Below are positions 42,003 through 51,166 of a stretch of 53,238 nt of DNA, piece after piece. The stretch lies in NCBI GenBank assembly GCA_045635565.1, contig JAZTVX010000027.1:1-53238 (forward strand). The letters are read 5' to 3'. The number at the start of each line of letters is the position of its first letter. The first letter of the stretch is position 1. A program made the translations under genes and the position numbers. Source of the DNA: RGIG4140 sp045635565 (GTDB lineage: Bacteria; Pseudomonadota; Alphaproteobacteria; CAAHEQ01; UBA3637). A model generated the notes under the pieces. It saw nothing but the letters and a program-made list of their open reading frames with translations, was not told the origin of the DNA and did no database searches.

Positions 42003-44546
42003 TTAACTGTTTCGAGATTTTTGTAATTCTGTTTGGAATTGGGCAAGTAAACCAACTTGTCGAATATGTTCCAGTGGTGTTAAATAATTATCTGCTTTTT
42101 GTTCTAAATTACCTCCGGCAACAGCCAAGGCACATAAAGCCGTGATATTTCGATAGCAAGCAGCATAATGGAGAGCAGATAACCCATTTGAGTGGGTTTG
42201 ATTGACATTGGCACCGGCATCAATCAGTGTTTGAATGATTTCGGTGTTGCCATATCGGGCAGCCAGCATTAACGGGGAAATGGTATCGCTCGATGTGTTT
42301 ATATCGGCTTTTTTAGCGATTAAGGATTGCACCGTTCTGATATCATTTTGTTCTATGGCATAATGCAAAGCCGTTCTGCTGTGATTGGATTGTTGATTGA
42401 TATCAAGATTATCTTGTTCCAGTAACATATCAACAGCAATTATATTTTTTTTGAGAATCGCGAGCATTAACGGAGTAACCCCTGAAAAATCACCACCATT
42501 CGGATTCGCCTGATGATTTAATAAGTAGCTGACCATATCATTTTGATGATGAGCAACGGCATAATGCAATGGTCTGATACCAAAAGGATTTTGCATATCA
42601 ATGTCAGCACCGTTTTCTAATAAAATATCCATGATTTCCAAATTGTTTTTTTGAATAGCTTGAATAAGCGGTGTTTGTTGGGATATTGAGTTGTTGGAAT
42701 CGGCTTGATGTTTTAAAAGCCATTTTAAAGCATCAATGTTTTCATAGTGAATGGCTGCCATTATCGGATAGCGTAAATTCCCGATATGTTTATTACAATA
42801 ATTGGGGTTGGCACCCAGTTGATATAATGTTTCTAATGCATCAATCCGGTTATGAACACAGGCTTTCATCATTGGTGTTGTTCCAAGGACGGATTCACTG
42901 TCAATATCCATTCCCTCTAATAAAAATAACAATTTTTGCGTATTGGGTTGTGCGGCTGCATAATGCAAAGCATTTTCACCGTATATGTTGCATAACGTTG
43001 GGTCTGCCTTGTATTTTGTTAATAATTCAATGGCTAAATCAATATGACCATTTGTAATGGCCGTTGTTAAAGGGGTTAATCCCAGATTTGTTTGTTGATT
43101 GACATTGATTCCTTTTTCAATAAGAATGGGTACAATTTCCCGACAATTGAATTGACAGACTATATGAAGCAAATTATTGCGTGTTTCTGATTGATAATGA
43201 ATGGATGCCCCATTTTGGATTAAATATTTTGCAATATCTACATGTTTCAAAGAAATGGCAAGCCTAAGTAAATCAATTTTTGAATCTGTTTTAAGTGAAG
43301 CACCAGCCCGAATCAATTCTTTAACAACATCAAGATGATTTTTGATAATCGCTTCATGAAGGGGCGTTTTTTCATATGTGCCAATGATATTTAATTTCGC
43401 ATGTCTAGAAATGAGGAGTTGAACAATTCCTAAATGACCGTGGTAAGAAGCCGCGTGTAACGGTGTGTCTCCGTCTTTTGTTTGTGCCTGAATATCTGCT
43501 CCGTTTTCAATTAACAATCGTGCCAATTCGATATCTCCAATGCGACAAATGCGATGCAGACAGGTATCCCCCTTTTTGTCGGCAATACGTGGTGTTGCAC
43601 CGTGTTCTAGCAAATAAGGGATAATTTCCGGATAAGAAAATGATGCTAATAATAAAGGAGACATGCCATTTTTTTGTTTTTTATTGATGTGTGCTCCCCG
43701 TTCAATGAGTAATTGAATCATTTCTTTGTTTTTTTTGTGAATGGCAGAGTGTAACGGCGTTATGCCATAATCATTCTGAATGTTGATATCACAATCACGT
43801 TCTAATAATTCGTCAATCATTTCAAATCGGTTTAATGAAACGGCGATATGAAGCAGACTAAATCCTGTTTCTTTTCTGGAATTGATATCGGCACCGGCAT
43901 CCAATAAGGTAGCCAACATTTCTTTTTGATTATAAAATATAGCATCAAATAAAAGATTGTATCCGTCATGGTCGGAAAGGGTAACATCTGCTCCGTGGTC
44001 GCACAATAAATGAAATACTTCAATATTGCCTGTGATAACGGCTAAACGTAATGGTGACATGCGATAGTTTGGTTTGTTAATAAAGGCTCCGGATTGAACC
44101 AAATCCGTTGCTAAATCATTATCTCTATTTTTTATGGCAATTCGCAAAGGAAAATTATCATAACAATCTATAATATTGGGATATGCACGGTGTTTAAGCA
44201 AAATGCGGGCAATATCCGGATTACATGTTGTGGCTAAATGCAAAAGAGTCATTTTCTTGATTGGTGTTTGTGTGTCGATATTGAAGCCTTCTGCCAGAGC
44301 CTTTTGTAATTCTTTTTCAAATTGTTCCGGTGATGTTTGAGGTAAAACAGTATCAAAACGACGACCGATAATCAATTCTGCCAATTGATTAAAATGTCGT
44401 GAGTTGGACATAAATTCAATTTCAATTTCATTTTCATGCGTTGCGTTTAAACGTTCGTCTTCTTTACGAGCCAGATACATATCCAAATCCATATTTTCAT
44501 AGATATAATCCGTTTCGTCACGAGGGACGGCAAATATTTGTTCCAT
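42003..44546 (-). CDS. Giant ankyrin-repeat protein
   Basis: The 847-residue protein consists almost entirely of about 21 ankyrin repeats from residue 85 to near the end. Repeat starts read like DGDTPLHAASYHGHLGIVQLLI and TPLHEAIIKNHLDVVKELI. The first 85 residues are non-repeat and acidic (VPRDETDYIYENMDLDMYLARKEDE). No signal peptide or enzyme motif is seen. Such a solenoid binds other proteins; eukaryotic-like ankyrins are common in host-associated bacteria and may be exported. TAAGGAGG precedes the ATG, and the promoter is TTGACT-17-TATTAT (44578-44606). Confidence 0.93.
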   Translation of the reverse strand: MEQIFAVPRDETDYIYENMDLDMYLARKEDERLNATHENEIEIEFMSNSRHFNQLAELIIGRRFDTVLPQTSPEQFEKELQKALAEGFNIDTQTPIKKMTLLHLATTCNPDIARILLKHRAYPNIIDCYDNFPLRIAIKNRDNDLATDLVQSGAFINKPNYRMSPLRLAVITGNIEVFHLLCDHGADVTLSDHDGYNLLFDAIFYNQKEMLATLLDAGADINSRKETGFSLLHIAVSLNRFEMIDELLERDCDINIQNDYGITPLHSAIHKKNKEMIQLLIERGAHINKKQKNGMSPLLLASFSYPEIIPYLLEHGATPRIADKKGDTCLHRICRIGDIELARLLIENGADIQAQTKDGDTPLHAASYHGHLGIVQLLISRHAKLNIIGTYEKTPLHEAIIKNHLDVVKELIRAGASLKTDSKIDLLRLAISLKHVDIAKYLIQNGASIHYQSETRNNLLHIVCQFNCREIVPILIEKGINVNQQTNLGLTPLTTAITNGHIDLAIELLTKYKADPTLCNIYGENALHYAAAQPNTQKLLFLLEGMDIDSESVLGTTPMMKACVHNRIDALETLYQLGANPNYCNKHIGNLRYPIMAAIHYENIDALKWLLKHQADSNNSISQQTPLIQAIQKNNLEIMDILLENGADIDMQNPFGIRPLHYAVAHHQNDMVSYLLNHQANPNGGDFSGVTPLMLAILKKNIIAVDMLLEQDNLDINQQSNHSRTALHYAIEQNDIRTVQSLIAKKADINTSSDTISPLMLAARYGNTEIIQTLIDAGANVNQTHSNGLSALHYAACYRNITALCALAVAGGNLEQKADNYLTPLEHIRQVGLLAQFQTELQKSRNS

Positions 44547-44577
44547 TTTTTTACCTCCTTAATGTCAATGTTTTTGT

Positions 44578-44606
44578 ATAATATCTTTTTTTGAGTGATA
44601 AGTCAA
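44578..44606 (-). promoter_or_regulatory. Promoter of the 847-residue ankyrin gene
   Basis: Minus-strand TTGACT (44601-44606), a 17-bp spacer and TATTAT (44578-44583). Confidence 0.7.
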
Positions 44607-44642
44607 GTTAAAAGGTGTGTTTTATTTTTTTTGTGTATGAAA

Positions 44643-44672
44643 ATTGCCGTTATTTTATTGAATAACGGCAAT
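44643..44672 (-). terminator. Terminator of the envelope operon
   Basis: A perfect 12-bp stem ATTGCCGTTATT / AATAACGGCAAT with only a short T-run after it, 25 bases past the stop at 44698. Confidence 0.65.
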
Positions 44673-44697
44673 CAAAAACGATGAAATATGAGGAGGA

Positions 44698-45489
44698 TTA
44701 TTTCCACCATTCGCTGTCGGATTTTGCACGATAATATGGGGCAATTGATAAAGGAGTTTCAAATTCAATCCGACGGGTAAAAGTTGAATGACGGGACAAT
44801 TCTTTTGCGTATGCCTTGCTTTTTTGAGTTGCAACGCTGTTCAAATAATCCGTATATTTTTGGAATATACCTGTGTCTTGAATATCAATACCGATTTGAG
44901 GGATTGAGCCATAAGCAAAATAGATTAAATTTTTGCGATATCCGCTATCAGTTTGTGGGTTTATCATAAATGATAGTTGAATTTCGCCCAAATTCGGTAA
45001 AGATAGTTTACTGTTAACTTTGTAAGGTGTTTCATTCGGATTAAATATGACAACAGCATCAAATGTTAATTTATCAATGCCCATTAAAGCCAATGAAATC
45101 AGAGGCTTTTTCAAGGCGTCTTTAAATGGTTCATACATTTTTAGGGCGTGGGCAAACTGATTTCCATAGTTCTCATATAGTGTTTTTGGTAAATCAACAT
45201 GAATTCCTTGAAATTGTAAAACAAGGTCGTTTTTTTCTTTGCGGATGACAAGTTTGTCAATCATGTGGTTGATTTTTATTTGTGGCAGTTCCACATCATA
45301 TAAAATAAGACCATCTTGAAAAATCGGTTTCTCTTTTGTTGTATAGATGATGTCATTTTCTCTTAAACGAGCCTCTTTTAAAAAGGCTGACATGGCTGAT
45401 TGTGCCAAAATGCGTTGGTAAAAAACAAACAACCCAAAAACAAAAATCAATCCGAATAATAAAATGTATATCAGTTTACGAGATTTCAT
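44698..45489 (-). CDS. Hypothetical membrane-anchored periplasmic protein
   Basis: The protein has 263 residues. An N-terminal uncleaved-type anchor (LIYILLFGLIFVFGLFVFYQ) precedes a mainly beta domain with repeated short strands (LVIRKEKNDLVLQFQGIHVDLP, SKLSLPNLGEIQLSF). The style recalls AsmA- or DUF2125-type periplasmic lipid-transfer-like proteins, but no signature is definite. The ATG follows the stop of the upstream 523-residue gene by two bases, and AAGGAG lies within the last codons of that gene, so it is the third gene of the operon. Unknown function. Confidence 0.65.
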   Translation of the reverse strand: MKSRKLIYILLFGLIFVFGLFVFYQRILAQSAMSAFLKEARLRENDIIYTTKEKPIFQDGLILYDVELPQIKINHMIDKLVIRKEKNDLVLQFQGIHVDLPKTLYENYGNQFAHALKMYEPFKDALKKPLISLALMGIDKLTFDAVVIFNPNETPYKVNSKLSLPNLGEIQLSFMINPQTDSGYRKNLIYFAYGSIPQIGIDIQDTGIFQKYTDYLNSVATQKSKAYAKELSRHSTFTRRIEFETPLSIAPYYRAKSDSEWWK

Positions 45490-45491
45490 AA

Positions 45492-47060
45492 TTACTCCTT
45501 ACAAATCGATAATGCACATTCTTCGACTTGAATCAAGCGAACAGAACCCAATGTTTCATTTTCTCCGTTCTTTTTGTCGTAGGCTTGAAAATGTCCTTTA
45601 ATAATATGCCATCCTTCTGAAACGTATTTTCCTTCAATGTCAATCGGTTGAGGGTGAAAACTGACTCCTGTTCCATCCATCATCATTTGATCAATATGGA
45701 TGGCAACCCGTGCCGTAACCGGTGTATTTAAAACCTTACTCAATAATAAGACGTGTGGCAAGGACCAAACCGTATCGGAAACATCTGTTATTTCTTGTGA
45801 TGTTGTTTTTTCAGCAGGTCTTTCAATGAATGTTTTATCCATTCTTTGAATTGGTTGTAAATATGATTTTTTGGCTGGTGTGGGTTGATGTCTTTCTTTT
45901 TGTGCCGAAGCAGAATTACTTTCTGACTTGAAGTATGATGAAACATCTTCTTGAACTTCATTTTCGGGTTCTGGTTGAGAGACAGGTTTCGATTCGGATT
46001 GAGACACAGATTTAGATTCGATTGATGTCGCTTGTTCTGAACTTGATTGGACAATATTCGTTGTCGTATTTATTGGTTGTTCAGCAACAGGCGTCTTTGT
46101 CTGATTTGTTTCGTTCTTTTGTGTTTCTTCACTTGCCAAACTCTGTGTTGTTTCAATTAAGCCGGATTTTGTCAAAATAATATCAGCATTGTCCGGAATA
46201 TCGCTGGCTTCAATTAAATCAACATTGACGGCTTGTAATTCTTTTTCATTTTGAGGTAAATCGGTCGGTGCCGTTTTGGGTTTTCCTAACCGAACATTGC
46301 CGGCAATAAATGAAACCATTTCTCCTTTTTCGGATTTAATTTGTCTGGGTGTCGGTATGGCATTTAATTCACTTGCCCGAACGATTTTGTGCCGATGATT
46401 GACAAGATTCATCTGAACAAATACTTCGATTTCTTCTTGTTTTGGATTTTCTTTGGGGCTAAAAAACAACATGACTTGTTTCTCTGTTGGACAAATCTCA
46501 CGAATTTCACGTTCTATCCGATTAAAAATACGCTGTAAGAACTGTTTATCCTCTAATTTTTTGCTGTCTTGAATAATTCCCATAAGACGGGCTGGACCGC
46601 ACACTTTAAATGCCGGATAAGTACCCGCATTTGTTTTATCTGTGTACATTTGTCCGATAAAACGGATTTCATCTTGTTCGTCACGGAATACTTCAAAAGT
46701 TGCTTTTTGCTTGCCGAGTTCATCTGAAAACCGATTGAAATCACGGTTGCGAATATGGGAATCACCTGTCCAGTATCCTTTTGAAAAATAACCATACAAA
46801 CGTTCTTTTGGTTTACCAAAAGCATCATAAACGGTAATATCATGATGGCCAGATAAATACTTATCTTCATTGCATTCTTCACGATTGGTAACAATATACC
46901 AGCCATCTGTGTTTTTTTCTGTCAGATAATTGATATAGCAACCTTTTTTCTGTGTATGAAGGAGTTGTTCGTCCAGCATGTAACCATAAGCGTTGGAAGT
47001 AACCAATGCACTTAAGAATATAAAAAATTTGATACCTTTTAAACTTTTCATAATCATCAT
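45492..47060 (-). CDS. Hypothetical secreted protein of the BamE-like operon
   Basis: The start at 47060 follows GAGGTG and gives a signal peptide (IKFFIFLSALVTSNAYG). The 522-residue protein has an N-terminal folded half (residues 30-250, several Cys, beta-rich) and a disordered Ser/Glu/Gln/Pro-rich middle (about 320-410, with repeated SxSQPE). A C-terminal domain near 430-522 contains WSLPHVLLLSKVLNTPVTARV and ends with two Cys. No recognised family. It lies 37 bases after the BamE-like gene and two bases before the next, suggesting a shared envelope function. Confidence 0.65.
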   Translation of the reverse strand: MMIMKSLKGIKFFIFLSALVTSNAYGYMLDEQLLHTQKKGCYINYLTEKNTDGWYIVTNREECNEDKYLSGHHDITVYDAFGKPKERLYGYFSKGYWTGDSHIRNRDFNRFSDELGKQKATFEVFRDEQDEIRFIGQMYTDKTNAGTYPAFKVCGPARLMGIIQDSKKLEDKQFLQRIFNRIEREIREICPTEKQVMLFFSPKENPKQEEIEVFVQMNLVNHRHKIVRASELNAIPTPRQIKSEKGEMVSFIAGNVRLGKPKTAPTDLPQNEKELQAVNVDLIEASDIPDNADIILTKSGLIETTQSLASEETQKNETNQTKTPVAEQPINTTTNIVQSSSEQATSIESKSVSQSESKPVSQPEPENEVQEDVSSYFKSESNSASAQKERHQPTPAKKSYLQPIQRMDKTFIERPAEKTTSQEITDVSDTVWSLPHVLLLSKVLNTPVTARVAIHIDQMMMDGTGVSFHPQPIDIEGKYVSEGWHIIKGHFQAYDKKNGENETLGSVRLIQVEECALSICKE

Positions 47061-47097
47061 CGTACACCTCATTCTATCTTATTGCAAGAAAAATTGA

Positions 47098-47559
47098 TTA
47101 TTGTCGGACAGAACTGTCACGTCCACCGGCATCGTATCTACCGAAATTTTTGACCAGTTGTTCAAGAACGGATAATTCTTTCCCCTTGACGGGAGAAATA
47201 TGATTGTCAAACGCAATTGTGTGACCATCTGTCAGCGTCAAATGTTGTATGTTTGTAACAACATTGTTTTCATTGAATAAAATAACATAAATATCTCGTT
47301 CAACTTCTTTGGGATCTAAAAATGCACGGCTTTTTTTCATGCTTTTAGCATAGATATAAAAATTATCCGGACCGATTTTGTTATGAAAACTCGGTTCACC
47401 AAGCAATTCAACCGTTTGTGCTAATGTAAATCCCGGTTTGATGAAGTCTAACCGTTTTTGTGACGGTAAATCACCACTTTGATGTGTTTCTAGTCCACAA
47501 CCAGACATGAAACCGCATCCTAAAATAATGAAAGAATAAATAATAAGTTTCTTGAACAT
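47098..47559 (-). CDS. bamE: BamE/SmpA/OmlA-like outer-membrane lipoprotein
   Basis: From the ATG at 47559 the product is 153 residues with a lipoprotein signal and lipobox FMSGC. The mature part has the SmpA/OmlA motif FIKPGFTLAQTVELLGEPSF and FYIYAKSMKKSRAF.DPKEVERDIYVILFNENNVV, typical of alphaproteobacterial BamE. BamE stabilises the BAM complex that inserts outer-membrane proteins. It is divergent from the YceD gene across 63 bases, a pairing common in alphaproteobacteria. It heads a probable three-gene operon with two unknown envelope proteins. Its start codon overlaps the -35 box of the divergent promoter. Confidence 0.88.
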   Translation of the reverse strand: MFKKLIIYSFIILGCGFMSGCGLETHQSGDLPSQKRLDFIKPGFTLAQTVELLGEPSFHNKIGPDNFYIYAKSMKKSRAFLDPKEVERDIYVILFNENNVVTNIQHLTLTDGHTIAFDNHISPVKGKELSVLEQLVKNFGRYDAGGRDSSVRQ

Positions 47560-47579
47560 TTTTTTTTCTCTGTTATAAT
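47552..47579 (+). promoter_or_regulatory. Promoter of the YceD gene
   Basis: TTGAAC (47552-47557), a 16-bp spacer and TATAAT (47574-47579); the -35 box overlaps the bamE start region. Confidence 0.65.
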
Positions 47580-47622
47580 CATTTCCGTGTTTATATATAA
47601 GCAAAAGAAAGGGCTTTCGTCA

Positions 47623-48150
47623 ATGGAAAAATCAATGAATGAGCAAAAAGGTTTTGGTTTTGTGTTGGATGTACGTCGTATAACTGATAAAAAAACAATA
47701 TTTACATTAGTTGCAACCCCTCAGGAAAAAGAAGAATTGGCAATATGGTATGAAATACCACTCATTCAACAAATGCAAGTTGATGTGTGTACCTGGCGTC
47801 AAGATAACGTGTTTCATATTCGGGGACATTTATTCGGTGATATTGTTCAACAATGTGTTGTTACCAACGAAGACTTAACGGAACATATAGACGATGATTT
47901 TCATTTATTGTTCACGACAGATTCAGCGTTAGCCGGTTCAACGCAATCCACAGATATTAATATGGAAGAAGATGAAGTTGAATTGTTGTCACGTGGACAA
48001 ATATATTTTAAGGATATTTTAAAAGAACAATTGGGTTTGAATATCAATCCGTTCCCTCGTCGAACGACGGAATTGTTTGAATATCGGGAAAGTTCGGCTG
48101 ATGAAGAAAAAGAACATCCTTTTTCTGTTTTAAAACACTTGACAAAATAA
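47623..48150 (+). CDS. yceD: DUF177/YceD family protein
   Basis: The ATG at 47623 follows AAAGGG; an upstream in-frame GTG would run into the bamE promoter. The 175-residue protein has the DUF177 arrangement: VHIRGHLFGDIVQQCVVTNEDLTEHIDDDF (the variable C.V..E.. core) and the C-terminal DILKEQLGLNINPFPR.. segment (family form EQ..L.L..P..P). DUF177/YceD proteins have been linked to 23S rRNA accumulation or ribosome biogenesis. The Cys pair of some relatives is reduced to one here. The stop region carries the -35 box of the next gene. Confidence 0.85.
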   Translation: MEKSMNEQKGFGFVLDVRRITDKKTIFTLVATPQEKEELAIWYEIPLIQQMQVDVCTWRQDNVFHIRGHLFGDIVQQCVVTNEDLTEHIDDDFHLLFTTDSALAGSTQSTDINMEEDEVELLSRGQIYFKDILKEQLGLNINPFPRRTTELFEYRESSADEEKEHPFSVLKHLTK

Positions 48151-48166
48151 CTAAAATGTGTAGAAT
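48139..48166 (+). promoter_or_regulatory. Promoter of the 256-residue hypothetical gene
   Basis: TTGACA (48139-48144), a 16-bp spacer and TAGAAT (48161-48166). The -35 box lies in the last codons of yceD. Confidence 0.7.
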
Positions 48167-48194
48167 GGATATATGAACAGTTGTGGAGGATAGG

Positions 48195-48965
48195 ATGACA
48201 GATACAGAAGAAACATTGCCGGAAAAAGAAGCCGTTTCGTCGGTTGAAGAAGTTGAATTACCTGTTGAACCTGAAGAAAAACCAATAGCGTTGCAGGCTG
48301 CTCGTTACGCATATTTGGAACAATTGGAAAGCAGGATTTTTGATGATGAAACAATTGAGGCTGAAGAAGTCGGTCTCGTTGACATGTGTAAATCACAGGT
48401 GTTATTGGAATTGGTTTGTGTGGCTGATTATGTTGCACAGTTGCCGTCAGATAGCGCTCAAAAAAAAGCGGCGGATGTCTTGTTAAGTCATTTGTATAAA
48501 TGTTATGATAAAGCCAATACGATGCAACAACGGGCTCGTGCAACAGAGCGGGAAACACGTTATTTAAAAGATGTTGAACATGAAGCTTTTAGCAGTACAG
48601 GTAGTCATCATCGTCAGCAACAACAAGATATGCTTCATATGGGGGGCATTGTGACTGATAGACAATTGATGCCAACTGCAAATGTTATCAATTTGACAGG
48701 TTTAGGTTTATCCGGTGGGTCATTGGCTGTGTTAACACAATTGATCAATAATCCAACGGAAACATTGAAGGCTCAATTACCTGATTTAATTGAAGAATTA
48801 GGGGCTCGTTTGACGGGTGAAGATAAGATGTCGGCTCATCAATTTATCGGACGGTTATTGACGGATTTGACCGGTTTAAAAAATGTTAATGCAATGACGA
48901 ATGCTTTGGAAGGTCGAAACATTGCAGTTAATATGCTTGCTATGGCTACCGGTAAAGGCTTATAA
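48195..48965 (+). CDS. Hypothetical helical protein
   Basis: The 256-residue protein starts at ATG 48195, with GGAGG five bases upstream. The N-terminus is acidic (Glu/Pro-rich, residues 1-35). The middle is helical (LVDMCKSQVLLELVCVADYVAQL, KAADVLLSHLYKCYDKANTM), and the C-terminus has a Gly/Leu-rich segment (VINLTGLGLSGGSLAVLTQLIN) and another helical stretch. No signal peptide, membrane helix or catalytic motif is visible. It is not recognised. It stands downstream of yceD with its own promoter and ends in a strong terminator. Confidence 0.6.
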   Translation: MTDTEETLPEKEAVSSVEEVELPVEPEEKPIALQAARYAYLEQLESRIFDDETIEAEEVGLVDMCKSQVLLELVCVADYVAQLPSDSAQKKAADVLLSHLYKCYDKANTMQQRARATERETRYLKDVEHEAFSSTGSHHRQQQQDMLHMGGIVTDRQLMPTANVINLTGLGLSGGSLAVLTQLINNPTETLKAQLPDLIEELGARLTGEDKMSAHQFIGRLLTDLTGLKNVNAMTNALEGRNIAVNMLAMATGKGL

Positions 48966-48980
48966 TTTTTTGTTGTATGC

Positions 48981-49016
48981 AAAACACCCTGTCGATTAGA
49001 AGGCAGGGTGTTTTTT
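48981..49016 (+). terminator. Terminator of the 256-residue hypothetical gene
   Basis: An 11-bp stem AAAACACCCTG / CAGGGTGTTTT (48981-48991 / 49004-49014) and a T-run. Confidence 0.9.
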
Positions 49017-49119
49017 GTCAATATTGTAAGATTGTGTCATGATTTTGAACGATTTGATGAATTGTATATTTGTTAAAATTGTGATTTTTACATAATTATA
49101 CGATTATACATGAAAATTA

Positions 49120-49791
49120 TCAGGATTTATCTAGCTCATTTTTGTTTTCAATCGGTTTATGTTTGTTGTCCGGATTGATAATACCGGTTGATAAAATCAT
49201 TTTGAGTGCATCTTCAACCGAAATGTCTAATATGATAACATCTTTTTGAGGAACATATAGGAAAAATCCTGATGTTGGGTTAGGTGTTGTCGGTACATAA
49301 ATGGCTACCAGTGTATCATCTTGCAATTTTTCAGATATGGTTTCATAAACAGGACCGGTAATAAAGGCAATGGTCCATAATCCACGACGAGGATATTCAA
49401 CCAAGACGGGTTGACGAAAGGCTTTTGTTTTACCTGTTCCGAGTAATGTTTCTAAAATTTTTCGAATTGCATTATATAATCCGGAGATAACCGGCATACG
49501 ATTGATGATTTGATATCCAAATTTAATGAGTGCCCGTCCGATAAAGTTAGCGGTTAACATGCCAACCATTGTAAAGAAGATAAGTAATAAAACGATACCT
49601 ATTCCCGGAATGCCGTAGGGGAACAACGTATTAGGATTGTATTTTTCAGGAATGAAACCGGTTACAAAGTTATCAGCATATGAAATGGCCATCCAAGCGA
49701 CATATAACGTAATGGCAACGGGAGCCGTTACTAAAATACCTGTAAAAAAATAAGTTTTAAGTGTGGTTTTTGAATTTTTTTTATCGTTCAT
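49120..49791 (-). CDS. DUF502 inner-membrane protein
   Basis: The 223-residue protein has two membrane helices (YFFTGILVTAPVAITLYVAWMAI and IPGIGIVLLLIFFTMVGMLTANFIG). The DUF502 signatures follow: the N..P..SGLYNAIRKILETL helix, PVLVEYPRRGLWTIAFITG, VAIYVPTTPNPTSGFFLYVP and the C-terminal SVEDALKMILSTGI. DUF502 proteins are widespread in proteobacteria, with unknown, perhaps membrane-organising function. AAAGGG precedes the ATG. It is divergent from the downstream hypothetical gene. Confidence 0.9.
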   Translation of the reverse strand: MNDKKNSKTTLKTYFFTGILVTAPVAITLYVAWMAISYADNFVTGFIPEKYNPNTLFPYGIPGIGIVLLLIFFTMVGMLTANFIGRALIKFGYQIINRMPVISGLYNAIRKILETLLGTGKTKAFRQPVLVEYPRRGLWTIAFITGPVYETISEKLQDDTLVAIYVPTTPNPTSGFFLYVPQKDVIILDISVEDALKMILSTGIINPDNKHKPIENKNELDKS

Positions 49792-49855
49792 GATATTAAA
49801 CCCTTTCTAACAATAAAGATTAACAAGACTTTTTAAAAATGTAAAGAAAAAAATA

Positions 49856-49883
49856 TTGACAAATGCTTCTTTTGTGATATCAT
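49856..49883 (+). promoter_or_regulatory. Promoter of the 273-residue hypothetical gene
   Basis: TTGACA (49856-49861), a 16-bp spacer and TATCAT (49878-49883). Confidence 0.65.
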
Positions 49884-49916
49884 GGTGTGATGTTTATGTG
49901 TTAGAGAGGAGGCTTT

Positions 49917-50738
49917 ATGCAAAAGAAAGAATACCACACTTTAAAAACGGCACCCGTTGATGAAATTATTCACATGTTGACCACAAGAACGCAACCGTTA
50001 ACGAAAGATGAAAGTAAGGAGGTTTTGCGAATTTTAGTTGGTCGGTCCAGATTTGATTACAGGCTGCCGTCGGCATTGAAATCCTGCGGTTGTGATATGA
50101 ATGTTTCATTGGATAGCGGGCAAATGAGATGTGGTGATTATTTGGCATATTACGGTCGATTATCTCCCCGATTGATTTTTGAGATGAATAAAGCCGGTTA
50201 TGATTTTACGAAAACAAATTCAGAAGGACGACACGTCGGATATTATTTGCATGCCTATTCTACGGTAAGTGAACAAGTTATTGGGGCATTGAAATTTGTA
50301 GGTGTTGATTTTAATCATCAGGATTTGCATGGAATGACGGTTGTTGATCGGTATGCTGATGATGTGGTTCGCCATGGTCATGAATTGATGTTGCATCGTT
50401 TTTGTGGTTTGTGTAGCACACAACGTGATTTTGAAACTTTTTGTTCAAAAGATAAATATCATGCGGGTGAATTTTTGGCAGACATTATGGATGCTATACC
50501 TGCTAAATGCGATGAACGAATCGGTATTGAAGAAATTTACAAAGATAACAGTTGTAAATACAGTTTAGCTCTCGGTATGCGTCAACATCTGCATGAAGTC
50601 AAAGCCAAACAGGTGATATCTGAAGAACAGACACATCAAACGTTGCAACAACGTAAACGTATTGTTATGTTATCGCATGGTATTCCTGCCGCTGTCGTGG
50701 AGAAATGTGTGCAAGATAAACAAAATAAAAAAGTCTAG
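49917..50738 (+). CDS. Hypothetical protein with degenerate ankyrin-like units
   Basis: The 273-residue protein is preceded by GAGAGGAGG. Segments such as YLAYYGRLSPRLIFEMNKAGYDFTKTNSEGRHVGYYL and FVGVDFNHQDLHGMTVVDRYADDV have the length and the D.NG..(turn) spacing of ankyrin repeats but lack the TPLHxA core. It may be a diverged ankyrin protein. Six or so cysteines and many histidines are present, with no signal peptide. It has its own promoter and no clear operon partner; the L21 operon follows. Function unknown. Confidence 0.6.
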   Translation: MQKKEYHTLKTAPVDEIIHMLTTRTQPLTKDESKEVLRILVGRSRFDYRLPSALKSCGCDMNVSLDSGQMRCGDYLAYYGRLSPRLIFEMNKAGYDFTKTNSEGRHVGYYLHAYSTVSEQVIGALKFVGVDFNHQDLHGMTVVDRYADDVVRHGHELMLHRFCGLCSTQRDFETFCSKDKYHAGEFLADIMDAIPAKCDERIGIEEIYKDNSCKYSLALGMRQHLHEVKAKQVISEEQTHQTLQQRKRIVMLSHGIPAAVVEKCVQDKQNKKV

Positions 50739-50783
50739 GCAGATAAAATAACGTAAATAATGATTTTGGATTGATTTTTTTGA

Positions 50784-50812
50784 TTGACAAACGCAAAAAA
50801 ATCATATATAAA
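50784..50812 (+). promoter_or_regulatory. Promoter of rplU-rpmA
   Basis: A perfect TTGACA (50784-50789), a 17-bp spacer and TATAAA (50807-50812). Confidence 0.85.
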
Positions 50813-50850
50813 GACAATCCTATTTTATTATAAGTATAAAGGATAGAAAA

Positions 50851-51150
50851 ATGTTTGCAGTAGTAAAAACAGGCGGAAAACAGTACAAAGTTACGAAAGA
50901 TTCCGTTATTATTGTTGAAAAATTGGCTGGTGAAGCCGGTACATCGGTAAACTTCGAAGAAGTTTTGATGGTTGGTGACAAAGTCGGTACACCGTTTGTT
51001 GAAGGTGCAACGGTTTGTGGTGAAATTGTCAAACAAACACGTGGTGAAAAGGTCATTATTTTCAAAAAAATCCGTCGTCATGGTTACAGACGGAAAAAAG
51101 GTCATAAACAAGATTTGACAGTCGTAAAAATTACGGACATCAAGGCTTAA
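50851..51150 (+). CDS. rplU: 50S ribosomal protein L21
   Basis: The 99-residue protein has the L21 signature: MFAVVKTGGKQYKV at the N-terminus and IIFKKIRRHGYRRKKGHKQ near the end, the KKRRK.Y.R..GHRQ RNA-binding motif. It is a structural protein of the large subunit. AAAGGA lies before the ATG. It is first in the rplU-rpmA pair; the gap to rpmA is 16 bases. Confidence 0.98.
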   Translation: MFAVVKTGGKQYKVTKDSVIIVEKLAGEAGTSVNFEEVLMVGDKVGTPFVEGATVCGEIVKQTRGEKVIIFKKIRRHGYRRKKGHKQDLTVVKITDIKA

Positions 51151-51166
51151 TTACAAGGAGTAAAAA

